Shown here piece after piece: positions 43,665 through 54,515 of a DNA stretch of 64,000 nucleotides (position 1 is its first letter; each line of letters opens with the position of its first letter). A program made the translations under genes and the position numbers. The notes under the pieces were generated by a model that saw only the letters and a list, made by a program, of their open reading frames with translations, was not told where the DNA came from and searched no databases. Source of the stretch: Diploptera punctata. Its lineage: Eukaryota > Arthropoda > Insecta > Blattodea > Blaberidae. The stretch is from positions 1,292,537-1,356,536 of the forward strand of contig JASPKZ010007248.1 of NCBI GenBank assembly GCA_030220185.1. The letters run 5' to 3'.

Positions 43665-45065
43665 AGATTATATGTAAATAATAAAATTGTAATAGACGGG
43701 GTTCTAAATCTAAACATCAAAAGATGGTAACAATAAATCTTGGTGTCAGACAAGGGTGTCCTTTATCACCTTTTCTTTTTAATTTATATATAGATGAAGT
43801 TATGTTAAAGTGGCAGATTAATTTAAATAAACATTTTAAAGTAAATAATAAACTGTTGGATACAATATTATTTGCTGATGATCAAGTAGTGATTTCCAGT
43901 TCAGAAGATGATCTACAAAGAGCTATTTTTAATTTGGAAAAAAATAAGTGTCAATCACAATTTAAAAATGTCAAAGAATAAAACTAAAATTTTAGCATTT
44001 AAAGGACATGATACCTTAAGAGCAAAAATAGTAATTTATATTAACATTTTAGAGCAAGTGAACAGTTTTAAATATCTAGGTTTCAATTTATCATATGTTA
44101 AAATTGAAGATCACCATCATCATCATCTGCATTCATGGATTAGGTCTGTTGACCCGTTCCGACTTCAGCCCATCTCTTTCTAGGTCTGCCCACATCTCGG
44201 GTGCCCTTAGGTTTGTATTTTGTTATTTGTTTTGGATATCTATCTTCATTCATTCTGTCTATGTGTTGCTTCCATTTTTGTCTATATGTATCTATTTTAT
44301 CAGTTATTGCAAATATTTCAAGTTCCTGTCTTATTTCTGTGTTCTTGATTCTGTCTTCCTTAGTGCACCCTTTAACAGATCTCAAAAATTTCATTTCTGC
44401 CGCCGTTATCCTACTTAGATCTTGTTTTTTATGTATCCAGGCTTCTGATCCATAGAGCAGTACCGGTACTCCCAAAGTTTTATAAAGTTTCAATTGGGTC
44501 TGTCTTGTTGTTTTGTTATTTAGTGATCGTGTTATCGTACCACATATTCCCTGGAATTTTGCTATTTTATTAGTTATATCATTATCATAATTAAATGAAA
44601 TGTCACATCCTAGATAATTGAGATGGTTTAAAATTGAAGATATTAATGACAAAATAAATAAATTTAATCTAATGTGTGGCACTATTAAAGGAACCCTCAA
44701 AAACACAAAAAAATAAACAAAAATTAAAAATTTTATAAAGTAATGGCTGTTCCTGTATTGATGTATGGATCAGAATGTTGGACGATCACTAAAAGACAAG
44801 AACAAAGATTGGAAGCAGCTGAGATGCGATCTTTAAGAAATATAACAGGATATACTCTACTGGATAAGAAAAGAAATGAAGATATAAGAAAGGATCTAAA
44901 TATTTTCAAACTTACAGACCGAATAATTAAACATAGGAATGCCTGGAAAGAACATATTGATAGAATACCAGAAGGAAGATTTCCAAAATTATTGCTAAAT
45001 TATAAACCACACGGAAGGAAAAAGGTTGGACGCCCACAAAGAAGATGGTCTGAACAATTTTAACA
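43665..45065 (+). mobile_element. LINE family D, interrupted by another LINE
   Basis: RT motifs GVRQGCPLSPFLFNLYIDEV and TILFADDQVVIS (catalytic FADD) are in 43724-43981; a frameshift near 43975 leads to MSKNKTKILAFKGHDTL and QVNSFKYLGFNLSY. After the insertion at 44112-44627 it resumes EDINDKINKFNLMCGTIKGT and then MAVPVLMYGSECWTITKRQE, GRFPKLLLNYKPHGRKKVGR and PQRRWSEQF stop (44743-45063). Ends in a short GAT repeat near 45105-45122. Confidence 0.82.
44112..44627 (-). mobile_element. 5'-truncated LINE nested in LINE D, 14-bp target duplication
   Basis: 516-bp insert between two copies of TTAAAATTGAAGAT (44098-44111, 44628-44641). Minus strand encodes HLNYLGCDISFNYDNDITNK, FQGICGTITRSLNNKTTRQT, GVPVLLYGSEAWIHKKQDLS, WKQHIDRMNEDRYPKQITKY and DVGRPRKRWAEVGTG, intact to a stop near 44140. 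3' tail is a short ATG repeat. Its relation to family D is clear from shared motifs, so one relative inserted into another. Confidence 0.88.
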
Positions 45066-45239
45066 ATTCTAGCTTTCATGAAACCGGAACGACTTATTCC
45101 CTGGATGATGATGATGATGATCAAGTTAGTGTTAGTTTCGGCGAGTTAGTGCACGAGATTAGTTTAACGTTCACTTGTAGTTACATGATTTTTGATGCAA
45201 GACGACTAAACTGTTTGAGCAATGACTAATAATATTATT

Positions 45240-45815
45240 TATCATAAGTAATGCCACGAGTGATTTCCAAATTATCGAATTGAAAATCAAGAGTGGCATT
45301 TGTTAGGACTATTTAACGAATAAAATTAATAAATATTATTTGAATATAGTTACCGGTGTTTTAAAATATTTATATAGTTAATGTAAACGGCGATGTTTGA
45401 GAACAAATTAGAAATGTGAGGTTATGTATATTCACTGCAACTCGATAATATTATTTATTGCCAAATAGGATCGTAACATTGTAAGAATGCACCCAAGTGG
45501 AGAAATAATGGAACACATCAAACTATTATAATCAACATTATAGGATAATCATTTATATTTTGAATAAACAACTCAATAAAATCATTGAATCTATTCATTA
45601 TTTGCTATATTCAATGTATTTGTTGAAGAAAAATAATGGTCTAACCTGTTCAGAATATTAAAAAAGGAGGAGCTTTCTTTATCACAAAAGCAGGAGCTGA
45701 TAAAGTGAAATCGATAAAGAGCGAGGTGAAACTCGACTGTTATTGGTTGTAAAAAAACATTAATTGAAACGTGATTGGTCATTGACTAGCGTTTGTGGCA
45801 TGAGTTAAATAGTCA
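45240..45815 (+). mobile_element. MITE family E, third copy
   Basis: TGCCACGAGTGATTTCCAAA palindrome, GACTATTTAACGAATAAAAT, TTTATTGCCAAATAGGATCG, and end GGCATGAGTTAAATAGTC. Shorter than 24092-24830 by internal loss. Confidence 0.65.
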
Positions 45816-45831
45816 TTTCAAATATGCTATT

Positions 45832-46213
45832 CATTGTTATATAGTCTTCTCCATTCACCTGAACAGACAGGTGAATGGAGAAGATTACATAACAATGAAC
45901 TACATGGTCTTTATAGGAAGCCAGATATAATAAGAACAGTCAAGTCTCGTAGACTGCGATGGGCAGGGCATGTTGCACGTATGGGAAATGACAGACTTGC
46001 ATGGAAGCTTCTAGTAGGAAAGCCAGAGGGAAAACGCCCAGTTGGTAGACCAAGAATGAGGTGGGAGAATAACATTAACTATGATTTGAGGGAAGTAGAT
46101 TATACAGGGAATGATTGGAAAGGATTAGCTCAGGATAGGGATGTATGGAGAGCTTATGTCCGCGCGGCCATGAACCTACGGGTTCGATAGTGCCAGTGAG
46201 TAAGTAAGTAAGT
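45832..46213 (+). mobile_element. LINE family A insertion with 12-bp duplication and inverted 5' end
   Basis: Perfect duplication AAATATGCTATT at 45820-45831 and 46214-46225. The body (45862-46190) is an intact family A tail ending AAMNLRVR, with a GTAA tail of three to four units. The first 30 bases (45832-45861) are the reverse complement of the following LINE sequence (CCATTCACCTG then CAGGTGAATGG). Confidence 0.92.
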
Positions 46214-46474
46214 AAATATGCTATTTTTAGGTTACTTTGAGGTCAACTTCTCACTTCTTTTTAGAGTATTTCTCACTTTTTTTTGGAAAATATCAACATA
46301 TATTTTCTCTTAGTATGCGGGTGCCATAGAATTCACAAAAAGTTTAACAGTATTTTAACCTTTATTTTGGACAAATTCACGAATAAAATCAACAATATAT
46401 TTTTTCTCACATGTATCAGCTGACGTAGGCCATTCTTGCACAGTTGTATACCGAGCACAACTGTATTTACCCTA

Positions 46475-46540
46475 CACACACACGCACGCACACACATACA
46501 AACACACACACACACACACACGCACACACACACACATATA
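46475..46540. repeat. AC microsatellite, imperfect
   Basis: AC/GCAC repeat followed by an AT run. Confidence 0.9.
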
Positions 46541-46887
46541 TATATATTTTTTTTTCTTAAAGGAAATTTGTGAGATCTCTATAGTAATTCTACAGTATAT
46601 TTCCACAACTTTCAAAATTGTTCTTGGAAAAGCTGAGGTTTGCATTTTGATTTCTAACGAAAATGACACATTAATGGATGTTTCCTACAATAAACTACAG
46701 CCTAAAGTAAATTGCAGTGTTCTATGTGAACTTGAGAGACAACAATAGAAGCGAGATGACCTTGGATGTCAGGAGTGACCTTGCCAAACCAGCCTCTGCT
46801 AATGACTTCAGAATCACATGAGACGACTTTTCAAAATTTTAATGCAGACTAACTAGCTAGCCAACTAACTAGCTAACTAACTAACTG

Positions 46888-47200
46888 GTTCTATCGAACC
46901 TGTAGGTTCATGGCCGCCGTGGACATAAGCTCTCCATTCGTCGCTAATGTTTCTCAATCATTCCCTATATAATCTACTTCCGTCAAATCGTGGTTAATGC
47001 TATTTTTCCACCTCGTTCTTGGTCTACCAAGTGGGCGTATTCCTTCTGTTTTTCCTACAAGAAGCTTCCATGCCATTTTTTATTCCCAATTCATGCCATA
47101 TGTCCTGCCCATCGCAGTCTACGAGACTTAACTGTTCTTATTGTATCTAGTTTCCTATAAAGATCATGCAGCTCACTATTATGTAGTCTTCTCCATTCAT
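46888..47200 (-). mobile_element. LINE family A, 3' fragment
   Basis: Reverse complement of the family tail, preceded at its 3' end by an AACT-type degenerate tail (46850-46885). Ends in CTTCTCCATTC, the same truncation region as 45832. Confidence 0.75.
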
Positions 47201-47239
47201 TACTAATATAATTCGTATTATATTCCGTTGAGGTGATAT

Positions 47240-47600
47240 TCATAAAGTGAAAGTGAAAAGTTAAAACATATACTTTTGGCAGGTGCCGTTGTTCTTAACT
47301 GTGTTAACATTTTTCTTGATTTTAAAAAATAGTAACTGTAGGTCTTTCGGAAGTCGTCTTCCATCATCAGCAGAATAAATGTGTGCTACCAACTGTTGAT
47401 GTTGTTATCCGACGTTTTGGACTTAGATCTTCTTAAGTCTCAGTTGTTACCGACGACGCCATAAGAATATTTTATTCTGCTGATGATGATGCAAGTCGAC
47501 TTCCGAAAGGCCTAGAGTTACTAATTTTTAAAATCAATAAATATTTAACACAGTTGAGGACGACGGCACCTGCCAGAGGTATATCCTTTAACATTCTACT
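47240..47600. mobile_element. PLE terminal fragment as inverted pair, second family
   Basis: Arms 47245-47385 (minus) and 47465-47597 (plus) mirror each other, ending in GGCAGGTGCCGTTGTTCTTA and GTTGAGGACGACGGCACC. The minus arm has a perfect core at 47345-47370: CTGATGA, hairpin GGAAG-ACGA-CTTCC, GAAA. The plus arm has CTGATGA and GAAA with a slightly damaged hairpin (47472-47502). Confidence 0.68.
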
Positions 47601-48019
47601 ATATTTTCCATTCATGATACAACGGTTACAAATGCTGTGTTTGGAGGTCGTGTTGAGGCAGTCGATTGAGAGACAGACAGATGATTACAGAAAGAGAGAA
47701 GAAAAAAGGCGAAAGAATTCCAACGAAAGAGAGAAATAATTGGATAGAAAGAATATAGAAGTTGGAATTAGAGAGAAGAGAGATGCTATGGAAGTGATAG
47801 TGATGCAGAACACTGGCTGCACGCATCATTAGTGCTGACCTCTAGCGGCAGTGCTCTGGAAACACTGTTATTTACGTCACATGCGAGTCTTCAGCTCTGA
47901 TGAGCTCGTATTATCACTTATATCAGAAATATCGATATTTTGGCCAGTTTACAACTATTTTCAAGGTACAGGGTGTACAGAGCAAAACTGGACCAACACC
48001 ATATTTTACTCTTTTGATA
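47601..48019. other. Unannotated DNA
   Basis: Purine-rich part 47650-47770 (GAGAGACAGACAG, GAAAGAGAGAAG), then ordinary sequence. No recognisable gene. Confidence 0.35.
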
Positions 48020-48145
48020 AATATTTAAAGCAATAAAATATGTACCTGTTGTGGCGGTCGTCCTCAATAAATTATATTTGTATAAAATGTTCAGCTTGGC
48101 CTTTCGGAACCGATTCCATTTTCAAAGTTGTTCATTGGGTACTGA
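48020..48145 (-). mobile_element. PLE terminal fragment, single arm, degenerate core
   Basis: Minus strand: ATTTTCAAAG-side box CTTTGAAAA, hairpin GGAA-TCG-GTTCC, GAAAGGCCAAGC, then TTATTGAGGACGACCGCCAC. Same family as 40610-40945 and 47240-47600. Confidence 0.5.
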
Positions 48146-48265
48146 CTGTGTTTAACGAATATATTGTATAGTGAATTAATCTGGCAGGGCGTGTTCTCAT
48201 TCAGCAGGCTATCGTTTCTTATTTGCTTCATTATATCTATTTATGCTAATATATTTATTTTAGTC

Positions 48266-48538
48266 CGCCGCTGTGATCTCGAGGTAGCGTACTGCCTTAT
48301 CACGCAGCGGACCCGGGTTCGATTCCCGGTCAGGACAGGCTCCTGTGTGAGGTTTTTTCGGGGGTTTTCCTCACCTGTAAGACAAATGTCAGGATGCTTA
48401 GGGCCCAACGGTCCCCGAAAATCATCCGGCCGTCATCACCATCCGTATCATTATTAGCATCATCCCTCTCCAGTGTGGAAAGCAACGGGAAGCTACCACA
48501 CCTATAATTCCTTAGTAAAGCTGCAAGCATAGCATGGA
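48266..48538 (+). mobile_element. SINE family B, 3'-truncated
   Basis: Head GTCCGCCGCTGTGATCTCGA, B box GGTTCGATTCCC, body through AAAGCAACGGGAAGCTACCA to GCTGCAAGCATAGCATG. The usual last 60 bases are missing. Confidence 0.85.
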
Positions 48539-48939
48539 GGCGATATTGAATAAAAGTCAAAACAAATATAAATAAAAGAGTCTAGCGTGTTTGTGATCCA
48601 AAGTTTATTTGTCCCGGATGGTGTGGGGCACGTAAACTTGCCTATACTAATTCCGAGCTAAGTTCCAGTTGTACTGTAAACTTGCAAAAGGTATTACTTC
48701 GCCGACTCTGTTTATCGAGGGAAAATTGGCGCTACTTTTACCCGCCATATGACTGAATTGTGTGCGAAACTGTCATTGATATAATCATTGTTCTTAGGTA
48801 AGATTGTATTTTACGGGAAATAACACTGAACACAAGGTAAGCTGACACCAATAATTAGATATTTCCTCCATTTCTTATTTATTTATTTATGACAACAATT
48901 ATATATGGACCCACCTAATCAGACGTTTACGCTTTTTAC

Positions 48940-49045
48940 CACACCTATATTTCCTTTGTAAAGCATAGCATGGGCATACTATGCTTGCAGTGAAAGACCT
49001 GCCCTCGGGCAGAATTACTATAGAATAGAATAGATAGAATGCTTA
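48940..49045 (+). mobile_element. SINE family B, 3' end only
   Basis: CCACACCTATATTTCCTTTG, TATGCTTGCAGTGAAAGACC, TGCCCTCGGGCAGAATTACT and a tail of AGAATAG repeats. Its 5' border joins CACCTAATCAGACGTTTACG, text also found at 23915-23935. Confidence 0.65.
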
Positions 49046-49087
49046 TTTTCCGGGTATTATTTTCTCTATGAATTATTGAGAGAGTCC

Positions 49088-49275
49088 ATATTGGTTCGTC
49101 TTCCGGGCTTATAGGCCGTGGTCCGATTGTCTTCATACTCGACGTTTCGTCTACTGCTGCGGTAGACATCATCAGGAGATGCAGTAAACGAAATGTCGAG
49201 TATGAAGACAACCGGACCACGGCCTATAAGCCCGGAAGACGAACCAAATATTATGAAGACGCCGGCCGTGGAAGC
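49088..49275. mobile_element. PLE terminal fragment as tight palindrome with hammerhead-like core
   Basis: Arms 49088-49144 and 49194-49252 are complementary (GGTTCGTCTTCCGGGCTTAT, AGGCCGTGGTCCGATTGTCT). Minus-strand core at 49145-49175: CTGATGA, hairpin GTCTAC-CGCAGCA-GTAGAC, GAAACGTCGAG. Followed by GCCGGCCGTGGAAGCCTACA (49263-49281). Same family as the PLE at 62925-63660. Confidence 0.72.
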
Positions 49276-49457
49276 CTACAATTATACATATTGAGAGTGT
49301 GTTTGCTATTGTGTTGAACTGATGACGGTGCTTAGCCAAACTCGATTTGACTCCATGTTTTATGAAATAACTGAAATGCTCGTAATATCTTATTTTAAAG
49401 CACGTAGTTGTACGTCCTATATACATTTTCCACAACTATTGTATTTAAGTTTATGTA

Positions 49458-50029
49458 CGTGGTGAATCATAAATATGGCTATACGTATGATCGCGTTGTG
49501 TGATGAAAATATTACCATTACAGGAAATATCAAATTACCGTTGGAAAGGCAATTATTCAAATTACAACAATGGAATAAAACAAAACAGTGTACAACTTAC
49601 GTCATTAGTCAAAATGGCGTTGAATATGCAACAGCAAATTACAATTGCTGCATGGGAAATACGTATGCTAATGAACGTGAGGCCGCAAGACGGGTAAGAC
49701 ATGAGTTTAACGTAGCATTGCAGCCATCGACTGTGGGGAAGTGGAGAAAACGACTGCTGGAAACGGGAAGGATGCAGAAAATCAAACCTCCTGGAAGGCC
49801 TCACATTAGCACGGATGCAGAAACAACGAAGATAATTGTGGAGGCGTTCGACGCTAGGCCACAAAAATCAACCCGCCAAGCTGCACGTGAGCAGTGATTT
49901 GTTTTGTTTTGTTCTATTGTTGTAATTTGAAGGATTCCTTTTCGAATGATAACATCATATTTCCTTTAGTAATAATATTTTCGTCACAAAATGCGATCAA
50001 ACGTATAGCCGCATTTCTGAATCACTCTG
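49458..50029 (+). mobile_element. Non-autonomous Tc1/mariner element, 572 bp
   Basis: Same length as 2461-3032. TA at 49456-49457 and 50030-50031. Better preserved: after a frameshift near 49655 the frame reads ANEREAARRVRHEFNVALQP, STVGKWRKRLLETGRMQK and GRPHISTDAETTKIIVEAFD, a helix-turn-helix N-terminus of a mariner-type transposase, stopping at AAREQ. An alternative start MALNMQQQITIAAWEIR at 49617 would be its natural beginning. Catalytic part is absent in both copies. Confidence 0.8.
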
Positions 50030-50189
50030 TATGTCCTTTATTGTTCTATATGTTGCTGTCTTATATTTTATTTAATATGTTGTTGTTGTTTAGTTCATAT
50101 TTTCTATTCAGAAAATTGATATAAAGTTAAAGTAAGACATTTAATTGCAGGTGAAGAATTAAAACATTGTTTTTTACAGTGAAAAAGAA

Positions 50190-50965
50190 CAAATACAATA
50201 TTAGAAGATATCGGGCTATAAGTCCATAACTGGTGTTTTCCCCAGACGTTTCTCCCTGGGCCACACAACAGAGGACATCACCTAAAGGCTATCCACTCTT
50301 AAAGTGATCCTCATCAAAACAAAACCATGTGATTGACACGTCATACGACGTCGAAAAATAAGTACGCGAAAGAGTATCTTCCTTTTATTAAATTAAAAAT
50401 ATGTCCTCTGAATGTACTTATTCTTCGTGAATGAAAATAGTAATATTCAAAACAGAAAATATTCTAAAATATACCTAATCAATAATTACAGCTTACAATA
50501 GTTTATTACTTATGGATGGATGCATTTGAGTCATGTTTCAGTTGATTCTGATGCAACAAAATGACTGAAGGAGTTGAGTCTTCTGTTGTTGTGTCGCCAT
50601 TTAAATTTTTAAAACACAAGTCTGGCAAACCTTTGAGAGGCTAGTGCTAAAACAAAACAGTTATTTTAAATGTATTTCACAAGTTCAGTGAAAAATCTCA
50701 CTAGTTTTCTTGTAATCTACCCCATTTAACGATCACATGTCTTATATATTTCACACGTGCTCCCTGTCAATGTGACAGTAATTGTGGTGCGAATGGCGGA
50801 AGGATACAATTGACATTTGTTTAAGTCTAAGAGCCGATATGGTATAGAAGAAATTGTCACTGAAGATGCCTTCCGTAGTTGAGGGAGAGACACCAATTAT
50901 GGACCACTGGCCTTATAGCCCGAAGTATTGCTAATATCATGATTTCCGGCCGTGAAAGCCTGCGT
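50190..50965. repeat. Decayed inverted pair of PLE-type termini with 560-bp interior
   Basis: Left (minus) and right ends share CACCAGTTATGG / CACCAATTATGG and TTATAGCCCGA. The left arm has GAAACGTC on the minus strand (50246-50260); the right arm has CTGAAGA near 50862 followed by GGCCGTGAAAGCCTGCG at 50947-50963. Interior 50300-50850 shows no recognisable gene. Confidence 0.4.
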
Positions 50966-51139
50966 TCTACAACAAATATAAAAATACTTGGTTCACGATT
51001 GCTTCGAAGATTTATTGATGTTTTGAGCCCAAATTCACATAAAACTAGGGTTTTCAATTTTTGGACATAGTCCACTTTTGCTCTGAACTCCAAATATTGT
51101 TGCAATTTCTTCTCTTCTTCTTATTCTTCTTCTTAATCA

Positions 51140-52000
51140 TAATGTGTAGGGTTTTCATCTTGTTTAGTTCCAAAATCACTCCTCAGAGATAGGCGTATTG
51201 GATGTGCATTCACTGTTTATCCATCTCTTGGCTGGTCTTCCTCTTGTTCTTCTCCCGTCCATGGGTCTACCTTCTTTAGCTCTTTTTGCAAGTCGGTTGT
51301 CTTCCATTCTTTCTGTATGATCTTTCCAATATTTTCGTCTATCTATAATACATTTGGTTATGTCTTGAATATGGCATTTGTCCCTAATTTCTATGTTGTG
51401 TATTTTATCAAATAATGTTTTCCCCTGAATAGTTCTTACGATCTTCATTTCACATGTGCTTATTATTTGTTTAGTTTTTGTTGTGTCAGCCCTAGTTTCT
51501 GCTCCATATACGATAACTGGTCGAACTATTGTTTTGTATATGCGGGTTTTGCTTTCTATTGACATATGTTTGTTGCGCCAAATTAAATCTTTCATCTATC
51601 CTGATATTTGTTCTGCTTTATCAGCTTGTTTCTTTACTTCTTTTATTACATTTTTAGTGATTGTTATTAATACACCTAAATAATTAAATTCTGATACTTG
51701 TTCTATAATTTTTATTTCCACTTCTAATTTGCATCTTACTGGTTCTTTTGATATTGTTAAACATTTTGTCTTATTTGTATTAATTTCCATATTGTATTGC
51801 ATTTATATTAAATTGATATAGAGATGTTTGTAAATTATCTTCAGATTCTGAAAGCAGAACGACATCATCTGAGTAACATATTAAGTGAAATCTAGTGTTT
51901 CCCATTTTATAACCCAAACGTGGTGATATGTTTTCAATAATTTTATCCATTATAATATTAAATAAGAATGGACTTAAAGAGTCAACCTTGCCTGATGCCC
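51140..52000 (-). mobile_element. LINE family F, RT C-terminal fragment
   Basis: Minus strand: HLICYSDDVVLLSESEDNLQ (RT motif C, with Ser in place of Ala in YADD), then MEINTNKTKCLTISKEPVRC, EFNYLGVLIT (51596-51802), and after a frameshift SIESKTRIYKTIVRPVIVYG, EMKIVRTIQGKTLFDKIHNI, ERMEDNRLAKRAKEGRPMDG and RGRPAKRWINSE (51176-51595). Confidence 0.8.
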
Positions 52001-52499
52001 TTTGTGAGCGTCATTTTTCAGTTTGCTGTTCTTTTACTTTGATTACTGTTTTGCAGTGTGTGTTAATTGGCATTATTGCTTGTTACAATTTGAAATCAGG
52101 TAATTATTCTGGCGCTCATATAGTCAGTCTCCGTTCAACACATACATGTTCCTCAATGACTATGGCACTGCAATCGACGTGCTATAGATCTCAGATATGG
52201 AAAGAAGGAGGATATCAAGAGGATTAAGATATAACTCTTATTTTTTCTTGTAGATAGGATTCAGCTTCATTCAAATATCCCAGATAAAGGATTTATTTCA
52301 CGTGCAGCAGGTTCTTCAGGATGTAGAGACAGGTGTTTTTATCTCTCACTCCTTGTTGGTCTTTACGAGCGATTAAACGCATTTTGCGTATAAATCCAAA
52401 TCTATATCTTGTATTTAGCTAAAATACACATAAAATACAAAACCAAGACATCAACAACGACAGACTTCAATCATAATATAATAATGATATTGTGAAAAG
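52001..52499. other. Unannotated DNA
   Basis: Probably includes the 5' remainder of the minus-strand LINE, but no motif is clear. No host gene seen. Confidence 0.35.
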
Positions 52500-52585
52500 A
52501 AAAATTAATGTCTGAACCAGGAATCGAACCGTGGACCTCTAGTTCTCCAGACTAGTGTGCAGCCCACTACACCATTCTAGACCTG
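52500..52585 (-). repeat. tRNA-like sequence (pseudogene or short SINE)
   Basis: Minus strand: GTCTAGAATGGTGTAGTGGG, anticodon arm CTAGT-CTGGAGA-ACTAG (five pairs, apparent anticodon GGA), T arm with GGTTCGATTCC and 3' end TTCAGAC. Acceptor arm pairs in five to six of seven positions. The text after it (ATTAATTTTTCTTTTC) resembles that after the tRNA-like repeat at 58585, so a short tRNA-derived SINE is more likely than a functional tRNA. Confidence 0.5.
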
Positions 52586-52954
52586 GCACAAACATTAATT
52601 CTTTCCACATATACAAATCTACAATTCTCGTTTTGTCCCTTGTCAGGTAGATGACACTACCATCGCCAACGGCCGGCTTCGTTTAGAAGTATCTATATTT
52701 GAGAATTTTACACAACCACTTTTATAAGCAGTAAACGATGTTATTTAACATTTTGCAATACTGTTATTTTAACACAGTTCCAATTATTGGGACTGTGTTA
52801 AAATAAAAGTATTGCAAAATGTTAAAAAATACTTCAATCATCCAAAAAAGACACGGAATGGGAATACCTCCTTCACATCACAAACTCCATTCCAGGAAGA
52901 CAGCAGTTGCGCAATTCAGATTAACTTGCTAAACATTTGTACAAGATCAGTGTA

Positions 52955-53095
52955 TTATCTACACCGCGACTTAAATACACCACCGGAGGTCCTGGGTCTT
53001 CAATTTTTCCATAGTAAAAATCCATCGATCTCGACCGGGCTTGAACCCGCGACTTTCGGGATCAGAGGAATATAACATAACTCTTAGATCACCAG
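52955..53095 (-). mobile_element. SINE family E, 5' part
   Basis: Minus strand: TCTAAGAGTTATGTTATATT, B box GGGTTCAAGCCCGG, then TCGATGGATTTTTACTATGG and CCTCCGGTGGTGTATTTAAG, as in 56395-56590. Confidence 0.55.
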
Positions 53096-53690
53096 TTTAA
53101 CATAGGATCTGAAATACTGAAGGCTTTATAAATATATCTATACGGCCTATATAGTTTCCTCCAGCGACCCCATAGCCCAGTGGATTTCCGTTGCAAGCAG
53201 CCACCCGAGTATATTTTTAATCATAACATTGGAATTTTGATTTTTGTTAATTTAAAATTGTTAAAAGCACACACGTAATTGTCTTGATAATGGTATCTAT
53301 GTAGTATAAACAACCATACAAAATGTATAAATGGAAATGTCAAATGTCCTGAAAATGATCTCACACAAGGAGATTAAAACGTCTACGTGAATAAATTGAA
53401 TATTTGACTAAGATAACGAATTAGTTATTGTTATTATTAACTACTCTCAGGGAATAATATAAATACATTCAAAATAAGAATTATCTTCCGGGTTATTGCG
53501 TCATGTTCTAATTTAAGGTCGTGCTGTTGTTTTGACTGTAGCATCCTCGGAGCGGCTAGCTGCATCTCTCATTTCTTCGACTTGTCGATGCGACGGAAAA
53601 GAAGTTTTATCATGGAGTTTCATACTTTGTTATAACTTACATTTGTATAGTTGCAAAATACTTGTTTTGTCACTGGATTAAAATAACTTT
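53096..53690. other. Unannotated DNA
   Basis: No supported gene or repeat. CGACGGAAAAGAAG-type text near 53590 does not form an open frame. Confidence 0.35.
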
Positions 53691-54190
53691 CTAAAACTAA
53701 AACCCTCTCAAAACAAACAACTTGTTAAAATTAACAATCTGTTAAAACTACCAGTCAGTTAAAACGAACAGATTTTTAAAACTAACAATTTGTTTTATTA
53801 CGCATAGTCAATGAAACCACCAAATTAAAAAGTTAAAAGTGAACGTGTTTCAATAGGGACGCTATCATTATCAATACTTATTATTGACTAAAGAAAAACT
53901 GACTCTTTTAACTTTTTAATTTGGTGATTTGGGGTTTATTGACTATGTGTAATACAAGTTTATGACCAAGAAGATCCCATTTATTAATATAAAAATATGT
54001 TAAATCATAAAATTTGTTGAAATTAAAAGGGTAATACAACTAACGAGTTGTTAATAATAACTCGTTAAATAAACAACTTGTTAAATATAACTTGTTAATA
54101 TTAATAAGGAGCTATACAAACAAACTGTTAAAAATAACAAGTTGTTAAAAAACGAACAATTTGTTAAAATTAACAACCTGTTTTTCTCGC
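53691..54190. repeat. Degenerate short repeat rich in TTGTTAAAA / TTAACAA
   Basis: Irregular units such as ACAACTTGTTAAAATTAACA and CAATCTGTTAAAACTACCA, period about 18-21 bp, partly palindromic. Split by MITE D at 53805-53945. It lies just beyond the 3' UTR of the DH31 exon. Confidence 0.6.
53805..53945. mobile_element. MITE family D, short copy
   Basis: Ends TAGTCAATGAAACCACCAAA and GATTTGGGGTTTATTGACTA; interior TTGACTAAAGAAAAACTGAC as in 21662-21939. Confidence 0.7.
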
Positions 54191-54231
54191 AGAAAAAATA
54201 TTAGAAAAAAATTATTCAGTAAAATAACATA

Positions 54232-54515
54232 TTTATTTATTTACACACATGCAAAAGATTTTGTAACACAGTTTTGCTTCTGGAGGAAAGAAAAAAAGTA
54301 GCTACTTTATTTATAATGAATGAAGAACAGATGGAATACATCGAGTTGTCGTTGTTGCAGGTTTAAGCCATTTCTATTTGTACAAGGGAAGTGACACCTA
54401 TAGGGTGATTGTCTCATAGGCCTGCGAAGCATTCAAATGAAACCAGAGCAAACGTGCTACAGAATAACAATAATAGTGCCATGGGAATGTTAAGGGTAGA
54501 CAATGGCTGGTTCTT
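54232..54515 (-). other. Probable 3' UTR of the DH31 transcript
   Basis: Non-repetitive sequence directly after the DH31 stop codon. AATAAA polyadenylation signals on the minus strand lie at 54306-54311 and at 54232-54241 (overlapping pair). Which one is used, and the true end, cannot be told from sequence alone. Confidence 0.45.
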
